DNA of 64,000 nucleotides from Synechococcus sp. A15-62. GTDB lineage: Bacteria > Cyanobacteriota > Cyanobacteriia > PCC-6307 > Cyanobiaceae. The notes beneath the pieces were generated by a model. It was not told where the DNA came from. It saw nothing but the letters and a program-made list of their open reading frames with translations, and did no database searches. A program made the translations under genes and the position numbers. This document shows positions 19,074-28,003 of this stretch, piece by piece. The stretch spans positions 1,364,001-1,428,000 of the forward strand of contig NZ_CP047950.1 of NCBI RefSeq assembly GCF_014280075.1. Direction: 5' to 3'. The first letter of the stretch is position 1, and each line of letters begins with the position of its first letter.

Positions 19074-19852
19074 GCCGCCCTCCGGCCACCAGCACTGACA
19101 CGGCCGATCGTTCGCTTCTGCCTGCGGACCTCGACCCAGGTCGGCTCCCGCAGCACGTGGCACTGATCATGGATGGCAACGGTCGCTGGGCGAAATCCCG
19201 GGGTTTGCCGCGCGTGATGGGGCATCGTGCCGGCGTTGAATCGCTGAAGTCCACCCTGCGGCTGTGCAGCGACTGGGGCATCCAAGCCCTCACGGCCTAT
19301 GCCTTCTCCACGGAGAACTGGTCGCGCCCGGGGGAGGAGGTGAATTTCCTGATGACCCTGTTCGAACGGGTGTTGCAGGCCGAACTGCAGGCCCTGGAGG
19401 CCGAACAGGTGCGGATCCGCTTTCTCGGCGATTTGAAAGCCCTGCCCCAGAAACTGCAGGAGCTGATTGCCGATGCCACGGCCCGCACGGCGGGCAACAA
19501 CGGCATTCACTTCAACGTGTGCACCAACTACGGCGGACGACGGGAGCTGGTGCAGGCCGCTCAACGGCTGGCCCAACGCGCTGCTGCGGGAGAGCTGGAC
19601 CCCGACAGCATCGACGAGAACAGCATCGCCGCCGAACTGTTCACAGCTGGCGAACAGGATCCCGATCTGTTGATCCGCACCAGCGGGGAACATCGCATCA
19701 GCAATTTCCTGCTCTGGCAGCTGGCCTATGCCGAAATTCACGTCACCGATGTGCTCTGGCCTGACTTCAATGCCGATGCCTTGAAAGCCGCCCTGCTCGA
19801 TTTCCAATGTCGCCACCGCCGCTTCGGCGGTCTTGATCCGATCCGCCCATGA
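19070..19852 (+). CDS. uppS: Isoprenyl transferase (undecaprenyl diphosphate synthase)
   Basis: 260 residues from a TTG that overlaps the cyclase stop codon (TTGA). Cis-prenyltransferase motifs are all present: [17 protein letters not shown] with the catalytic Asp, [47 protein letters not shown] and [20 protein letters not shown] ending in LWPDF. The product carries peptidoglycan and surface-polysaccharide intermediates, the lipid on which the glycan genes at the right end of this window would work. The start of bioB overlaps its stop (ATGA). Confidence 0.97.
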   Translation: MSRPPATSTDTADRSLLPADLDPGRLPQHVALIMDGNGRWAKSRGLPRVMGHRAGVESLKSTLRLCSDWGIQALTAYAFSTENWSRPGEEVNFLMTLFERVLQAELQALEAEQVRIRFLGDLKALPQKLQELIADATARTAGNNGIHFNVCTNYGGRRELVQAAQRLAQRAAAGELDPDSIDENSIAAELFTAGEQDPDLLIRTSGEHRISNFLLWQLAYAEIHVTDVLWPDFNADALKAALLDFQCRHRRFGGLDPIRP

Positions 19853-20844
19853 CCCTCAGCATCCGCCACGACTGGACCACCGAAGAGATCCAGACCCTGC
19901 TGGAACTTCCTTTGATGGAGCTGCTCTGGCAGGCCCAAACCGTGCATCGGGAAGCCAACCCGGGCTACCGGGTGCAGCTGGCCTCACTGCTGAGCGTGAA
20001 AACGGGGGGCTGCGAAGAAGACTGTGCCTACTGCTCCCAATCGATCCATAACAGCAGTGACGTGACGGCCTTTGAGGCCCAGATGCAGGTGGAGCCGGTG
20101 CTTCAGCGGGCCAGGGCCGCCAAGGAGGCCGGTGCGGACCGCTTCTGCATGGGCTGGGCCTGGCGCGAGATCCGAGATGGCGCTCCGTTTGAGGCGATGC
20201 TCGAGATGGTGCGCGGGGTGCGTGGCATGGGGATGGAGGCCTGCGTCACCGCGGGGATGCTCACGGACCAGCAGGCGGAACGGTTGGCCGAGGCCGGCCT
20301 CACCGCTTACAACCACAACCTCGACACCAGCCCCGAGCACTACGACCGGATCATCTCCACCCGCACATATCAGGAACGATTGGAAACCCTGGAACGGGTG
20401 CGCAAGGCCGGCATCACCCTTTGCTGCGGAGGCATCATCGGCATGGGTGAAACTCTGCGGGACCGCGCCTCCATGCTGCAGGTGCTGGCCAGCATGAACC
20501 CCCATCCCGAAAGCGTTCCTGTGAACGGGCTGGTGGCGGTGGAAGGCACCCCTCTGGAAGATCAGGCTCCCTTTGAACCGCTTGAGCTGGTGCGGATGGT
20601 CGCGACCGCGAGGATCCTGATGCCCCACGCCCGGGTGCGGTTGAGCGCCGGCCGCGAATCAATGAGCCGGGAAGCGCAGATCCTCTGCCTGCAGGCGGGG
20701 GCCGATTCGATCTTCTATGGCGATGTTCTGCTCACCACCGGCAACCCGGATGTGGAGGCTGACCGCCAACTGCTCGCCGATGCGGGGGTGACCGCCAATT
20801 GGCAGGAGGAGACGGCGGCGCCGATCAGCTGTTCTCCCAGCTGA
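19849..20844 (+). CDS. bioB: Biotin synthase
   Basis: 331 residues, radical-SAM enzyme inserting sulfur into dethiobiotin. The SAM-cluster motif is [13 protein letters not shown] (CxxxCxxC). Other family blocks are [46 protein letters not shown] and [14 protein letters not shown] with [20 protein letters not shown] sequence is normal for cyanobacterial BioB. Its ATG overlaps the uppS stop. A perfect 9-base inverted repeat spans its stop codon. Confidence 0.97.
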   Translation: MTLSIRHDWTTEEIQTLLELPLMELLWQAQTVHREANPGYRVQLASLLSVKTGGCEEDCAYCSQSIHNSSDVTAFEAQMQVEPVLQRARAAKEAGADRFCMGWAWREIRDGAPFEAMLEMVRGVRGMGMEACVTAGMLTDQQAERLAEAGLTAYNHNLDTSPEHYDRIISTRTYQERLETLERVRKAGITLCCGGIIGMGETLRDRASMLQVLASMNPHPESVPVNGLVAVEGTPLEDQAPFEPLELVRMVATARILMPHARVRLSAGRESMSREAQILCLQAGADSIFYGDVLLTTGNPDVEADRQLLADAGVTANWQEETAAPISCSPS

Positions 20845-20846
20845 TC
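20823..20846 (+). terminator. Hairpin spanning the bioB stop codon
   Basis: GATCAGCTG at 20823-20831 and CAGCTGATC at 20838-20846 are perfect complements around a 6-base loop. The TGA stop of bioB lies in the right arm. No run of T follows, so it is not a standard intrinsic terminator; it may stabilise the 3' end, reduce read-through or be chance. Confidence 0.4.
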
Positions 20847-20899
20847 AGCACAGGGCAAGTTTCAACAAATCGATTAAGACGGTGCATCGCTCCGAAACA

Positions 20900-21325
20900 A
20901 TGCACCTCAAACAAGTTGGCTGGGCCGCTGGGCTGATGCTCCTGGCCAGCAGCGTGCAGGCTGCTCCTCAGCCTGAGATTCAGGAGTTGTTCAAGGCGAG
21001 TCGTACCCCCGGCAATCGGGTGGTGGCCTATCCGCAAGGAACACCGGAGATGCGGGTGGTTCGCGTCGGCCTGCCGGTGGGAGCAACGATTCCGCTCCAC
21101 ACCCATCCATCACCCGTGGTTGTTGTGGTGACCAAGGGCGCGATGACCAACGTGCGCCTGGTGGACGGCAACGAGGTTGTGAGCGTGGTGCGGCCTGGTG
21201 ATGGCTTCCTCGAGGGCCATCCGGATGAACCGCACTATGTGACCAACAAAGGCTCTGAACCGGCAGAGGCGCTGGTGACCTTTGCCAGTGTTGAAGGCCT
21301 GCCGAACATGGTTCCGATGCAATAA
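20900..21325 (+). CDS. Secreted single-domain cupin
   Basis: About 141 residues from an ATG at 20900; a GTG at 20882 is also in frame. A signal peptide (MHLKQVGWAAGLMLLASSVQA, cut probably before APQP) leads to a cupin-2 barrel: RVGLPVGATIPLHTHPSPV with two metal-type His, VVTKGAMTNVRLVDG, and the second motif VRPGDGFLEGHPDEPHYVTN. Exported cupins of this size are often metal-binding proteins of unknown activity; no more can be said. It lies 55 bases after bioB and is the last conventional gene before a 1-kb stretch of tiny ORFs. Confidence 0.8.
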   Translation: MHLKQVGWAAGLMLLASSVQAAPQPEIQELFKASRTPGNRVVAYPQGTPEMRVVRVGLPVGATIPLHTHPSPVVVVVTKGAMTNVRLVDGNEVVSVVRPGDGFLEGHPDEPHYVTNKGSEPAEALVTFASVEGLPNMVPMQ

Positions 21326-21378
21326 GCGATCACTTCACTTGATCAAAAGCCTCGTCCCATCTGACGAGAGATGAACGT

Positions 21379-21456
21379 TCATGGGTCATCGGAATGAATG
21401 ATCCGAATGGCATTGGCATAAACACCAATCAGGATCGCCGCCAAGACAAGAACCAT
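21379..21456 (-). CDS. Possible tiny membrane peptide (25 aa)
   Basis: An ATG at 21456 begins a 25-residue peptide that is almost entirely one hydrophobic helix (VLVLAAILIGVYANAI) with a polar tail RIIHSDDP. No good ribosome-binding site is visible at the usual distance. The frame is open further upstream but that part does not look coding. It is one of several tiny single-helix ORFs between the cupin gene and trhO. Confidence 0.3.
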   Translation of the reverse strand: MVLVLAAILIGVYANAIRIIHSDDP

Positions 21457-21660
21457 CGCTGGTTTGACTTCGTCTCCAGGTGGTCTAGGGCTACGGCACC
21501 GGACACAACCTCCCTCAACTGAGGGATTGCTGGACCATCGTCTTTCCCCCGAATGGGGGATGGACGCCACCCCAAAGCAGCCCTTATAAAGATCTCTTGA
21601 CTGGCACACAAGCGACGTGGGGACAGGGCTAGACCGGAACCAGCCCTTCCATGAGGCGCC

Positions 21661-21768
21661 GTGATTGATCCAATCGTCCTTCCATCACTGCTGGGACTGT
21701 TTGTTCTTTCCGTGATCCTTGAAACCGTCAAAGACGACCGGCAGCGTCACCACCATCACCGGCATTGA
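21661..21768 (+). CDS. Possible tiny membrane peptide with His-rich tail (35 aa)
   Basis: A GTG at 21661 has an AGG element about 9 bases upstream (ATGAGGCGCC). The 35 residues form one hydrophobic helix (IVLPSLLGLFVLSVILETV) followed by KDDRQRHHHHRH, a charged tail with five His. That arrangement suggests a membrane-anchored peptide with a cytosolic or lumenal metal- or lipid-binding tail. Too short for homology judgement by eye; it is not one of the small photosystem subunits I know. Confidence 0.42.
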   Translation: MIDPIVLPSLLGLFVLSVILETVKDDRQRHHHHRH

Positions 21769-21833
21769 GATCTGGCTGAAACTTCCTTCACCACGGTCGC
21801 GGTGATGATCAGCGCCAGGAAAAGGATTTCCAT
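21756..21833 (-). CDS. Possible tiny membrane peptide (25 aa)
   Basis: An ATG at 21833 begins a 25-residue peptide with a hydrophobic helix (MEILFLALIITATVV) and a polar tail KEVSARSQCR. Its 3' end overlaps the plus-strand His-tailed ORF by 13 bases in antisense. No clear ribosome-binding site. Weak on its own, but it matches its neighbours in size and layout. Confidence 0.25.
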   Translation of the reverse strand: MEILFLALIITATVVKEVSARSQCR

Positions 21834-21845
21834 CGCGACGTGCAG

Positions 21846-21950
21846 TCAGTACTTGTCGTGAAACACCGTTCCAATGGCTGTTGCTGTGAAGACAACAGCC
21901 AGCAAGGCGAGGGCCATGGACGGAAGCGAAGCACCCTTCTGTGATGGCAT
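21846..21950 (-). CDS. Possible tiny membrane peptide (34 aa)
   Basis: An ATG at 21950 begins a 34-residue peptide: polar MPSQKGASLPS, a hydrophobic helix MALALLAVVFTATAIGTVF, and a short HDKY tail. It lies 12 bases upstream of the 25-residue ORF on the same strand, so the two could be cotranscribed. No strong ribosome-binding site is visible. Function unknown. Confidence 0.3.
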   Translation of the reverse strand: MPSQKGASLPSMALALLAVVFTATAIGTVFHDKY

Positions 21951-22122
21951 CGAACACACGCCCCTGGGCGTATCGAAAAGCACCGTCCAAATGGAATCGG
22001 CAGAAGTCCCTAGGAGCAAATCTGACGGACCAGGCCCTGTCAGCGAGCAGGAACACTGCACAAAACACTCATTGTGGGTGGCATCCCGGTTGAGCTACAC
22101 CGTGCTGGTCTGTGGCTAAGCC

Positions 22123-22248
22123 ATGAAGATCGACAGCGCCAACGCTCAACCCATGGGAAGCCTGATCTTTGAAGGGGGACACAAGCCCTTCCATGCCCTG
22201 GCCTGTCCCCTGAAGCCGGCTTCGGTGCGCATCAGCAAGAAGGCCTGA
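22123..22248 (+). CDS. Possible small soluble protein (41 aa)
   Basis: An ATG at 22123 begins a 41-residue ORF, MKIDSANAQPMGSLIFEGG followed by HKPFHALACPLKPASVRISK and KA. Codon third positions are strongly G/C, like the flanking core genes and unlike random sequence here. It is polar and mildly basic, with one Cys and no hydrophobic helix. It ends 64 bases before trhO on the same strand. I do not recognise a family. Confidence 0.42.
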   Translation: MKIDSANAQPMGSLIFEGGHKPFHALACPLKPASVRISKKA

Positions 22249-22312
22249 GGACGAACCACGGGGGCATGACCCGGCCTGATGCAGGCTGGAGGACTGTTAA
22301 ACCCGTAACAGC

Positions 22313-23296
22313 GTGAACCCGAGCAACCTGGAGCCTGGGCTGGCGAACGACAGCCGACTCTTGGTGGCGGCGTTTTATGCCTTCACGCCCCTGGATGACG
22401 AGCGTCGGGAGACATTGCTGAGCAGCTTGCCGACCCTGGCCCGCAATGGCAGCGTGCTCGGCTCGGTATTGGTGGCCCATGAAGGAGTGAACGGCACGAT
22501 CAGTGGACCGGAATCAGCTGTTGATGCGGTGCTGAATCACCTGCGCGCCTCGTTGGATCTGGGCGACGACCACTACGCACGGCTCGAGGTGAAGCGCAGC
22601 TGGGCCAACAAACCGGTGTTCCGACGCTTCAAGGCCCGCCGCAAAAAGGAAATCGTGACCATCGGCGTGGCCAGCGTGGATCCCAGCACCAGCGTGGGCA
22701 CCTACGTGGAACCCGAACACTGGAATGCCCTGGTGGATGATCCCGACACCCTGGTGATCGACACCCGCAACAGCTACGAAACGGCGATCGGCACGTTCGA
22801 GGGGGCCATCGACCCCAGCACCGAGAGCTTCCGAGACTTCCCGCAATGGGCAGAGTCCACGCTGCGGCCCCTGATCGAACGGCAGGGCAGCAAACGCATC
22901 GCCATGTTCTGCACCGGTGGGATCCGCTGCGAGAAAGCCAGCAGCTATCTGCAGCAACAGGGTTTCGGGGAGGTGCACCACCTGCGCGGCGGCATCCTCA
23001 AGTACCTCGAGCAGGTGCCAGAGGCCGAGAGCCGCTGGCAAGGGGAGTGCTTTGTTTTTGATCAACGGGTGGCGCTGAACCACCGGCTGGAACCAGGAGA
23101 GCACAGCCTTTGCCACGCCTGCGGCCTGCCGGTGTCAGCCCAGCAACGCGCACTGCCGAGCTACATCAAGGGGGTGCAGTGCCTGCACTGCGTGGATCGC
23201 TTCAGCGATGCCGACCGGGAACGCTTCGCCATGCGGCAACGCCAGATCGATAAACGTCAGATCGAAAACCACAAGATCAACCGGCAGCAGGCCTGA
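22313..23296 (+). CDS. trhO: tRNA uridine(34) hydroxylase, rhodanese-type
   Basis: 327 residues from a GTG start. An N-terminal ferredoxin-like UPF0176 domain (LLVAAFYAFTPLDDERRETL, GSVLVAHEGVNGTISG) precedes a rhodanese domain with VIDTRNSYETAIGTFEGAID and the active-site loop MFCTGGIRCEKASSYL with catalytic Cys. A C-terminal Cys-rich segment follows (CHACGLPVS, GVQCLHCVDRFSDADRERF). This is the YceA/TrhO family, which hydroxylates U34 of certain tRNAs. Length is normal. Confidence 0.93.
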   Translation: MNPSNLEPGLANDSRLLVAAFYAFTPLDDERRETLLSSLPTLARNGSVLGSVLVAHEGVNGTISGPESAVDAVLNHLRASLDLGDDHYARLEVKRSWANKPVFRRFKARRKKEIVTIGVASVDPSTSVGTYVEPEHWNALVDDPDTLVIDTRNSYETAIGTFEGAIDPSTESFRDFPQWAESTLRPLIERQGSKRIAMFCTGGIRCEKASSYLQQQGFGEVHHLRGGILKYLEQVPEAESRWQGECFVFDQRVALNHRLEPGEHSLCHACGLPVSAQQRALPSYIKGVQCLHCVDRFSDADRERFAMRQRQIDKRQIENHKINRQQA

Positions 23297-23344
23297 GCCG
23301 TCAGGCCGCATCGGACAATCCCTGCAAGGGACCACCCCGATGCC

Positions 23345-24316
23345 GTGCTGCCGATCCTCTACAGCTTTCGACGCTGCCCTTACGCCATGCGCGCCCGCTG
23401 GGCTCTGCTGGAGGCAGGACTATTGGTGCAGTGGCGGGAGATCGCACTGAAGGCCAAACCGGCAGAGATGTTGGCGGTTTCCCCCAAGGGCACGGTGCCC
23501 GTGTTGGTGCTGCCGGATGGCAGCGTAATCGAGGAAAGCCTGGGGGTAATGCACTGGGCCCTGGATCAGGCGGACCCTCGCGAGCTGCACAACGGCGGCG
23601 ACGCCTCAGCGCTGATCGAGCAGAACGACGGCGCGTTCAAACATCATCTCGACCGCTTCAAGTACACCGACCGCTACCCCGGCACCAACAAAGACGAGCA
23701 ACGCGCCGCTGGCCTGGCCATCCTTCAGAAGTGGAACCAGAGGATCGCTGATCTGGGCTGGTTGCTGGGCACACACTGCTCGCTGGCCGATGCCGCCCTC
23801 TGGCCGTTCGTGCGGCAGTGGCGCATCGCCGATCCCGAGGGATTCGACAACGACAACAGCCTGGAAGCCCTGCGCCACTGGCTCCAGCGTTTCCTCGAGG
23901 ATCCCCGCTTCGAACGGCTGATGCAGCGGGCCGACCCCTGGAGTGCCGGGGGGCAACAACACCACTTCCCTGCCGATGCCGTGGCGGTGCCCCTGGATCA
24001 GCCGCTGTTTCACCTGGCTCTCAAAACCGACTGGCAGGCCGCCCAGGTCAGCGGCAGCTACCGCATCTCCACCCGGGGGATGACGTTGGAGCAGGTGGGC
24101 TTCATCCACTGCTCCTGGCAGGAGCAGGTGCAGGCCACCTTTGAGCGCTTTTATGCCGACGCCGGCGAGGTGCTGCTGCTGGAGATTGATCCCGCGGCCG
24201 TGAACGCCCCGCTGCGGGCCGATGCCATCCCCACTGGCGAACTGTTCCCCCATCTCTACGGGCCGCTGCCCCTGACGGCAGTGCGCTCGGTCGGCAGCAT
24301 GCCCGCGGCAGCATGA
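23345..24316 (+). CDS. Glutathione S-transferase-like protein fused to DUF952
   Basis: 323 residues from a GTG start. Residues 1-75 form a thioredoxin-like GST N-domain with SFRRCPYAMRARW (CPxxxR) and the glutathione-site PKGTVPVLVLPDGSVIEES. About 100-200 form the helical GST C-domain. Residues from about 215 make a separate DUF952 domain: LFHLALKTDWQAAQVSGSYR, MTLEQVGFIHCSWQEQVQAT, FYADAGEVLLLEIDPAAV and GELFPHLYGPLPL. DUF952 is usually a small stand-alone protein of unknown activity, so the fusion hints that it acts with a thiol or glutathione step. Confidence 0.85.
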   Translation: MLPILYSFRRCPYAMRARWALLEAGLLVQWREIALKAKPAEMLAVSPKGTVPVLVLPDGSVIEESLGVMHWALDQADPRELHNGGDASALIEQNDGAFKHHLDRFKYTDRYPGTNKDEQRAAGLAILQKWNQRIADLGWLLGTHCSLADAALWPFVRQWRIADPEGFDNDNSLEALRHWLQRFLEDPRFERLMQRADPWSAGGQQHHFPADAVAVPLDQPLFHLALKTDWQAAQVSGSYRISTRGMTLEQVGFIHCSWQEQVQATFERFYADAGEVLLLEIDPAAVNAPLRADAIPTGELFPHLYGPLPLTAVRSVGSMPAAA

Positions 24317-24326
24317 CTGGACGACC

Positions 24327-24848
24327 ATGACCGTGGCCAGCTCCCGATCGATGCTTGAGCAATTAGAAGCCGAGGCCCGTGAACGGGGCCTACTGCTGAG
24401 GTTGCAGGTGGGCCGCCCCCTGGGGCTGTGGAGCCTGCGGCTGGTGGTGGCCCAGCAAGCCGCCAGCGGCAGCCTGCTGCTGCTGGGGGAAATGAAGGGA
24501 TGGGCCTATTCCGCCGCCACGGGCCTGCAGCTCGACACGATGCGGGTGATGCCAAAGGCGCCTACCGGCGTAGGGGATCTGGTCTGGGCAGCCACCATGG
24601 CCTGGGCCCAGGAGGCCACACCCTGCTCACGGGCCCGGTTGCTGGCCATCCGCGACGACGAGCAGCAGCACCGCCGGCTGGTGCGCTACTTCCGCCAACG
24701 CGGCTTCAGCAAAACTCGCGATGTGGAAGCAGCGCTCTGGGATCTGCCCCTGCGCATGGTCTGGGGCGGCGCCGGTGCTTTGATGAGTGGTGATCTATCC
24801 ACCGTGCTGGAGCGCAGTCTGCGGGGCTGGCGTCAGTCGGCGGCGTGA
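24327..24848 (+). CDS. Conserved hypothetical, GNAT-like
   Basis: 173 residues. The pattern [20 protein letters not shown] then [20 protein letters not shown] and [11 protein letters not shown] is reminiscent of a GNAT acetyltransferase, where the last block would be the neighbour of the acetyl-CoA pocket, but the Q/RxxGxG/A loop is not evident. It begins 10 bases after the GST-DUF952 gene and overlaps the convergent lipA gene by 16 bases. The function is not known. Confidence 0.65.
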   Translation: MTVASSRSMLEQLEAEARERGLLLRLQVGRPLGLWSLRLVVAQQAASGSLLLLGEMKGWAYSAATGLQLDTMRVMPKAPTGVGDLVWAATMAWAQEATPCSRARLLAIRDDEQQHRRLVRYFRQRGFSKTRDVEAALWDLPLRMVWGGAGALMSGDLSTVLERSLRGWRQSAA

Positions 24849-25732
24849 TAGCTGCTGCGCACCAGCGGACCACTGCGCACCTGGGCAAAGCCCAGCTCTC
24901 GGGCCACATCCGCCAGCGCATCGAACTCCTGCGGCGTCCAGTAGCGGGCCACCGGAATGTGCTCCAGCGAGGGGCGCAGGTACTGACCCAGGGTGATCCG
25001 TTGGCAATCCACGCTGCGGAGGTCGTGGAGGGTGGCGATCACCTCCTCGCGGCTTTCCCCCAGGCCGAGCATCAGACCACTCTTGGTGGGGATCTCCGGC
25101 GCCAACTCACGGGCAGCCGCCAGTAAACCCAGGGATCGTTCATAGGTGGCACCGCGGCGCACCTCCCCCTGCAAACGCTGCACCGTTTCCAGGTTGTGGT
25201 TGAAGCACACCGGCTGGGCCGCAAGCACTGTGGCCAGCCGCTGCCGTTGGGCCGCCAAGGCCTGAGCGTGATCCGCCACACCCCCCCAGAAATCGGGGGT
25301 GAGCACCTCCAAGGCGATCAGCGGATTGCGGGCTCGGATCGCCGCCATGGTGCTGGTGAACAGGCTGGCGCCGTGATCGGCGAGATCATCGCGGGCCACT
25401 GCCGTGAGCACCACATAACGGAGCTGCATCGCCTCCACCGCATCGGCCACCCGCTCGGCTTCGGCGGCATCCACCGGCATCGGGGCCTGGCCCTTGTCCA
25501 CCTGGCAGAAGGCACAGCTGCGGGTGCAGATCGAGCCACCCAAAAGAAACGTCGCCGTTCCGGCGGCATAACACTCGCCGCGGTTGGGGCAGCGCCCCTC
25601 CTCACAGATGGTGTGCAGGCGGTTCTGCTTCACCAGCCCCTGCACCCGCTCCAACTCCGAGGCGTTGCCGATCGGTCGCCGCAGCCAGTCCGGCAATCGC
25701 TCGACCGGAGGGATGGCGCTGTACTTGCTCAT
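24833..25732 (-). CDS. lipA: Lipoyl synthase
   Basis: 299 residues, radical-SAM enzyme inserting two sulfurs into the octanoyl group on lipoyl domains. Both iron-sulfur clusters are visible: the auxiliary-cluster motif [12 protein letters not shown] (CxxxxCxxxxxC), then the SAM motif CTRSCAFC (CxxxCxxC). Other blocks are [36 protein letters not shown] and [16 protein letters not shown]. The C-terminal RSSYHAAD includes the RSSYHA motif of the family. It overlaps recR as ATGA. Confidence 0.96.
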   Translation of the reverse strand: MSKYSAIPPVERLPDWLRRPIGNASELERVQGLVKQNRLHTICEEGRCPNRGECYAAGTATFLLGGSICTRSCAFCQVDKGQAPMPVDAAEAERVADAVEAMQLRYVVLTAVARDDLADHGASLFTSTMAAIRARNPLIALEVLTPDFWGGVADHAQALAAQRQRLATVLAAQPVCFNHNLETVQRLQGEVRRGATYERSLGLLAAARELAPEIPTKSGLMLGLGESREEVIATLHDLRSVDCQRITLGQYLRPSLEHIPVARYWTPQEFDALADVARELGFAQVRSGPLVRSSYHAAD

Positions 25733-26394
25733 AGCGGCCGGCGCCCCTCCAGGGCGCGGCTGAGGGTGACCTCGTCGGCGTATTCCAGTTCACTGCCCAT
25801 CGGCAGGCCATAGGCGATCCTGCTCACCGAACAGAAGGGCTTGAGCAACCGCCCCAGATACAAGCTGGTGGTGTCCCCTTCCACGCTGGGGGTGAGGGCC
25901 AGGATCACCTCACTGATCTCCTCGTTGGTGATGCGCTGCACCAATTCGGTGACGTGCAGCAACTCCGGGCCGATGCCGTCCATGGGTGAGATCAGTCCAC
26001 CGAGCACGTGGTAGCGCCCCTGAAATTCACGGGTGCGCTCCAGCGCCAGAAGATCGCGGGAATCGGCCACGACGCAGATCACGCCGTTGCGGCGCTCGGG
26101 ATTGCGGCAGATCTCACATTCGGGATCCGCGGAGAGGTGGAAGCAGGTCTGGCACTGACCCACCTGGGCGCGGGCCGCCAACAGAGCATCTGCGAACTGA
26201 TGGATCTGCTCCTGCGGTTGGTTCAACAGGTGCAGCGCAAGCCGCTGGGCCGTGCGCGGGCCGATGCCAGGCAGACGCTCGAACTGATCAATCAGCCGGG
26301 CCAACGGTTTGGTGAAGCCGCTCAGGGATCTGCCGCCGATTCGGGAAATGTAGGAGTTGCGGAGATCATCTGCCGCAACAGTGGTCACGACCAT
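25729..26394 (-). CDS. recR: Recombination mediator RecR
   Basis: 221 residues from an ATG at 26394; the family core starts near residue 30 ([20 protein letters not shown], helix-hairpin-helix), so a shorter start is possible. A Cys4 zinc motif follows ([16 protein letters not shown]) and a Toprim domain ([59 protein letters not shown]). RecR works with RecO to load RecA on gapped DNA. It starts 17 bases from the divergent CyanoP gene and overlaps the lipA start. Confidence 0.95.
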   Translation of the reverse strand: MVVTTVAADDLRNSYISRIGGRSLSGFTKPLARLIDQFERLPGIGPRTAQRLALHLLNQPQEQIHQFADALLAARAQVGQCQTCFHLSADPECEICRNPERRNGVICVVADSRDLLALERTREFQGRYHVLGGLISPMDGIGPELLHVTELVQRITNEEISEVILALTPSVEGDTTSLYLGRLLKPFCSVSRIAYGLPMGSELEYADEVTLSRALEGRRPL

Positions 26395-26411
26395 CAGGCC
26401 TCAACGGCAGA

Positions 26412-26993
26412 ATGGCCCGTGGATTGATCGCCCCGCTGATGCAGCTCCTCCAGTCTCTGAGTCGCGTGATCCTTTGCGGCGTCCTGGCACTGGTGCTGGG
26501 GGCCTGCGCAGCAGGACCGACGGCAGGGCTGCAGTCGTACCAAAGCCCGGATGGCCGTTTCGCCTTCCTCTATCCCACCGGTTGGACCGAGGTGCAGGTG
26601 AGCAACGGCCCCCGTGTGGTGTTTCACGACCTGATCCACAGCGATGAAACCGTGAGCCTGATGATCAACAAGGTGAACGAAGACAACGAGCTGAGTGAAC
26701 TGGGCAGCGCCGTGGCCGTTGGCGAGCGCCTGCGCCGTGAGGTGATCGCCACCGCCGGCAGCGGCCGCACCGCTGAGCTGGTGGAAGCACAGGAACGTGA
26801 GGTGAATGGCCACACCTTCTACGACCTGGAATACGCCGTGCACTTAGAAGACCGAGACCGCCACGAGCTGGCGACCGTGGTGGTGGATCGGGGCCGGCTC
26901 TACACCCTGGCCACCAGCGTCAACGAAGACCGCTGGGGCAAGGTTGGCGACCTCTGCAGCCGGGTGGTGCGCTCACTGACCCTGCTGATCTGA
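26412..26993 (+). CDS. CyanoP (PsbP-like) photosystem II lipoprotein
   Basis: 193 residues; an ATG at 26439 would give 184. A lipoprotein signal (VILCGVLALVLGACAAG) has a lipobox ending in GAC, with the Cys as the lipid anchor. The mature part is a PsbP domain: LQSYQSPDGRFAFLYPTGWT, VVFHDLIHSDETVSLMINKV, TAELVEAQEREVNGHTFYDL and ELATVVVDRGRLYTLATSVN. CyanoP attaches to early photosystem II assembly intermediates on the lumenal side. Its stop codon abuts the stop of the convergent LCP gene (TGATCA). Confidence 0.9.
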   Translation: MARGLIAPLMQLLQSLSRVILCGVLALVLGACAAGPTAGLQSYQSPDGRFAFLYPTGWTEVQVSNGPRVVFHDLIHSDETVSLMINKVNEDNELSELGSAVAVGERLRREVIATAGSGRTAELVEAQEREVNGHTFYDLEYAVHLEDRDRHELATVVVDRGRLYTLATSVNEDRWGKVGDLCSRVVRSLTLLI

Positions 26994-27938
26994 TCAGAAC
27001 AAGAACCGGAAGCCCCCCTCACCGGCTTCACGGGCATCGGTGCCACTGCTCGACGTCGCCGGCCACTCCGTGTCCAAGTAGCTGATGCCATCGGCATTGA
27101 ACGGAACAGCCTTCAGGCTGGAAGCCTGTAGATCGGTGGTGCCCATGGCGGTGATCAATCCACCCAGTTCCATCGGCCCCAGATCCGTCTGCAAGGCCTG
27201 GCCCGCAGCGGTGATCAACGCCGGCAGGCGGATCAGATTCTGCGGTTGTTTCATCTGCTCAAACAGCCCCTTCAAGGCCAGCTGCTGCCGTTCCAGCCGG
27301 CCGAAATCGCCGCGGCCATCGTTGCGCCAACGCAGAAAACCCTCCAGATCCTTGCCCTTCAACAGCTGGGGGCCTGGCTGCAGATCAATCACCAGGTTCT
27401 GGCTGCGATCGACGTAATACAGGCGCTTGGGAACGTCCACTTCGATGCCTCCCACCAGGTTGGCCAGAGTTTCAAGCGCATCCAGGCGCACCACGATGTG
27501 GTGGCGGATCGGGCGGTTCATCAGGCGGGACAACTCCCGCTCCACCGCCTCCACTCCGCCGTAGGCCATCAACGCATTGAGCTTGATGCCACCGAAGCCC
27601 TCGGCATCGATGTAGCTGTCGCGGGGGATCTGGGTGATCGACGTGGTGGTGCCATCCACCCGCACCGTGAAGATCACATCGGTGTTGCTGCCGGAGCGGT
27701 CCCGGCCCAGCACCACCACCTCCCTGGCCCCGAAGCCGGTCCAGCCAGCAAACGGGTTGGCCAGCGGCGCGGGTTGAGGCAACGCGAAGGATTCATCTTC
27801 CGTGCTGGATGGCGCTGTGATCAACCGGCTCAGGGGAACCGAGAGGATCAGACCGCCGCTGAGACCCGCCACCACAGCAGCAGCCACCGGCCAGTTCATG
27901 GCCACGGAGGACGCCTTAGCAGGGGGGGCTTGTGGCAT
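26994..27938 (-). CDS. LytR-CpsA-Psr (LCP) family protein
   Basis: About 314 residues from an ATG at 27938. One N-terminal membrane helix (VAAAVVAGLSGGLILSVPL) anchors a periplasmic LCP domain: REVVVLGRDRSGSNTDVIFT, ITQIPRDSYIDAEGFGGIKL with the pyrophosphate-binding Arg, HHIVVRLDALETLANLVGG and LEGFLRWRNDGRGDFGRLER with the conserved RxD/R pair. LCP enzymes move glycans from a lipid carrier onto peptidoglycan or other acceptors. This fits a genome that makes a complex surface polysaccharide, though it lies 26 kb from those genes. Confidence 0.88.
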   Translation of the reverse strand: MPQAPPAKASSVAMNWPVAAAVVAGLSGGLILSVPLSRLITAPSSTEDESFALPQPAPLANPFAGWTGFGAREVVVLGRDRSGSNTDVIFTVRVDGTTTSITQIPRDSYIDAEGFGGIKLNALMAYGGVEAVERELSRLMNRPIRHHIVVRLDALETLANLVGGIEVDVPKRLYYVDRSQNLVIDLQPGPQLLKGKDLEGFLRWRNDGRGDFGRLERQQLALKGLFEQMKQPQNLIRLPALITAAGQALQTDLGPMELGGLITAMGTTDLQASSLKAVPFNADGISYLDTEWPATSSSGTDAREAGEGGFRFLF

Positions 27939-28003
27939 GGAACACACGCTATGCAGCATCTTGGCGCGCTCGTCCCATCTCGGGTAGGGGGCGAAGCCCT
28001 CCT

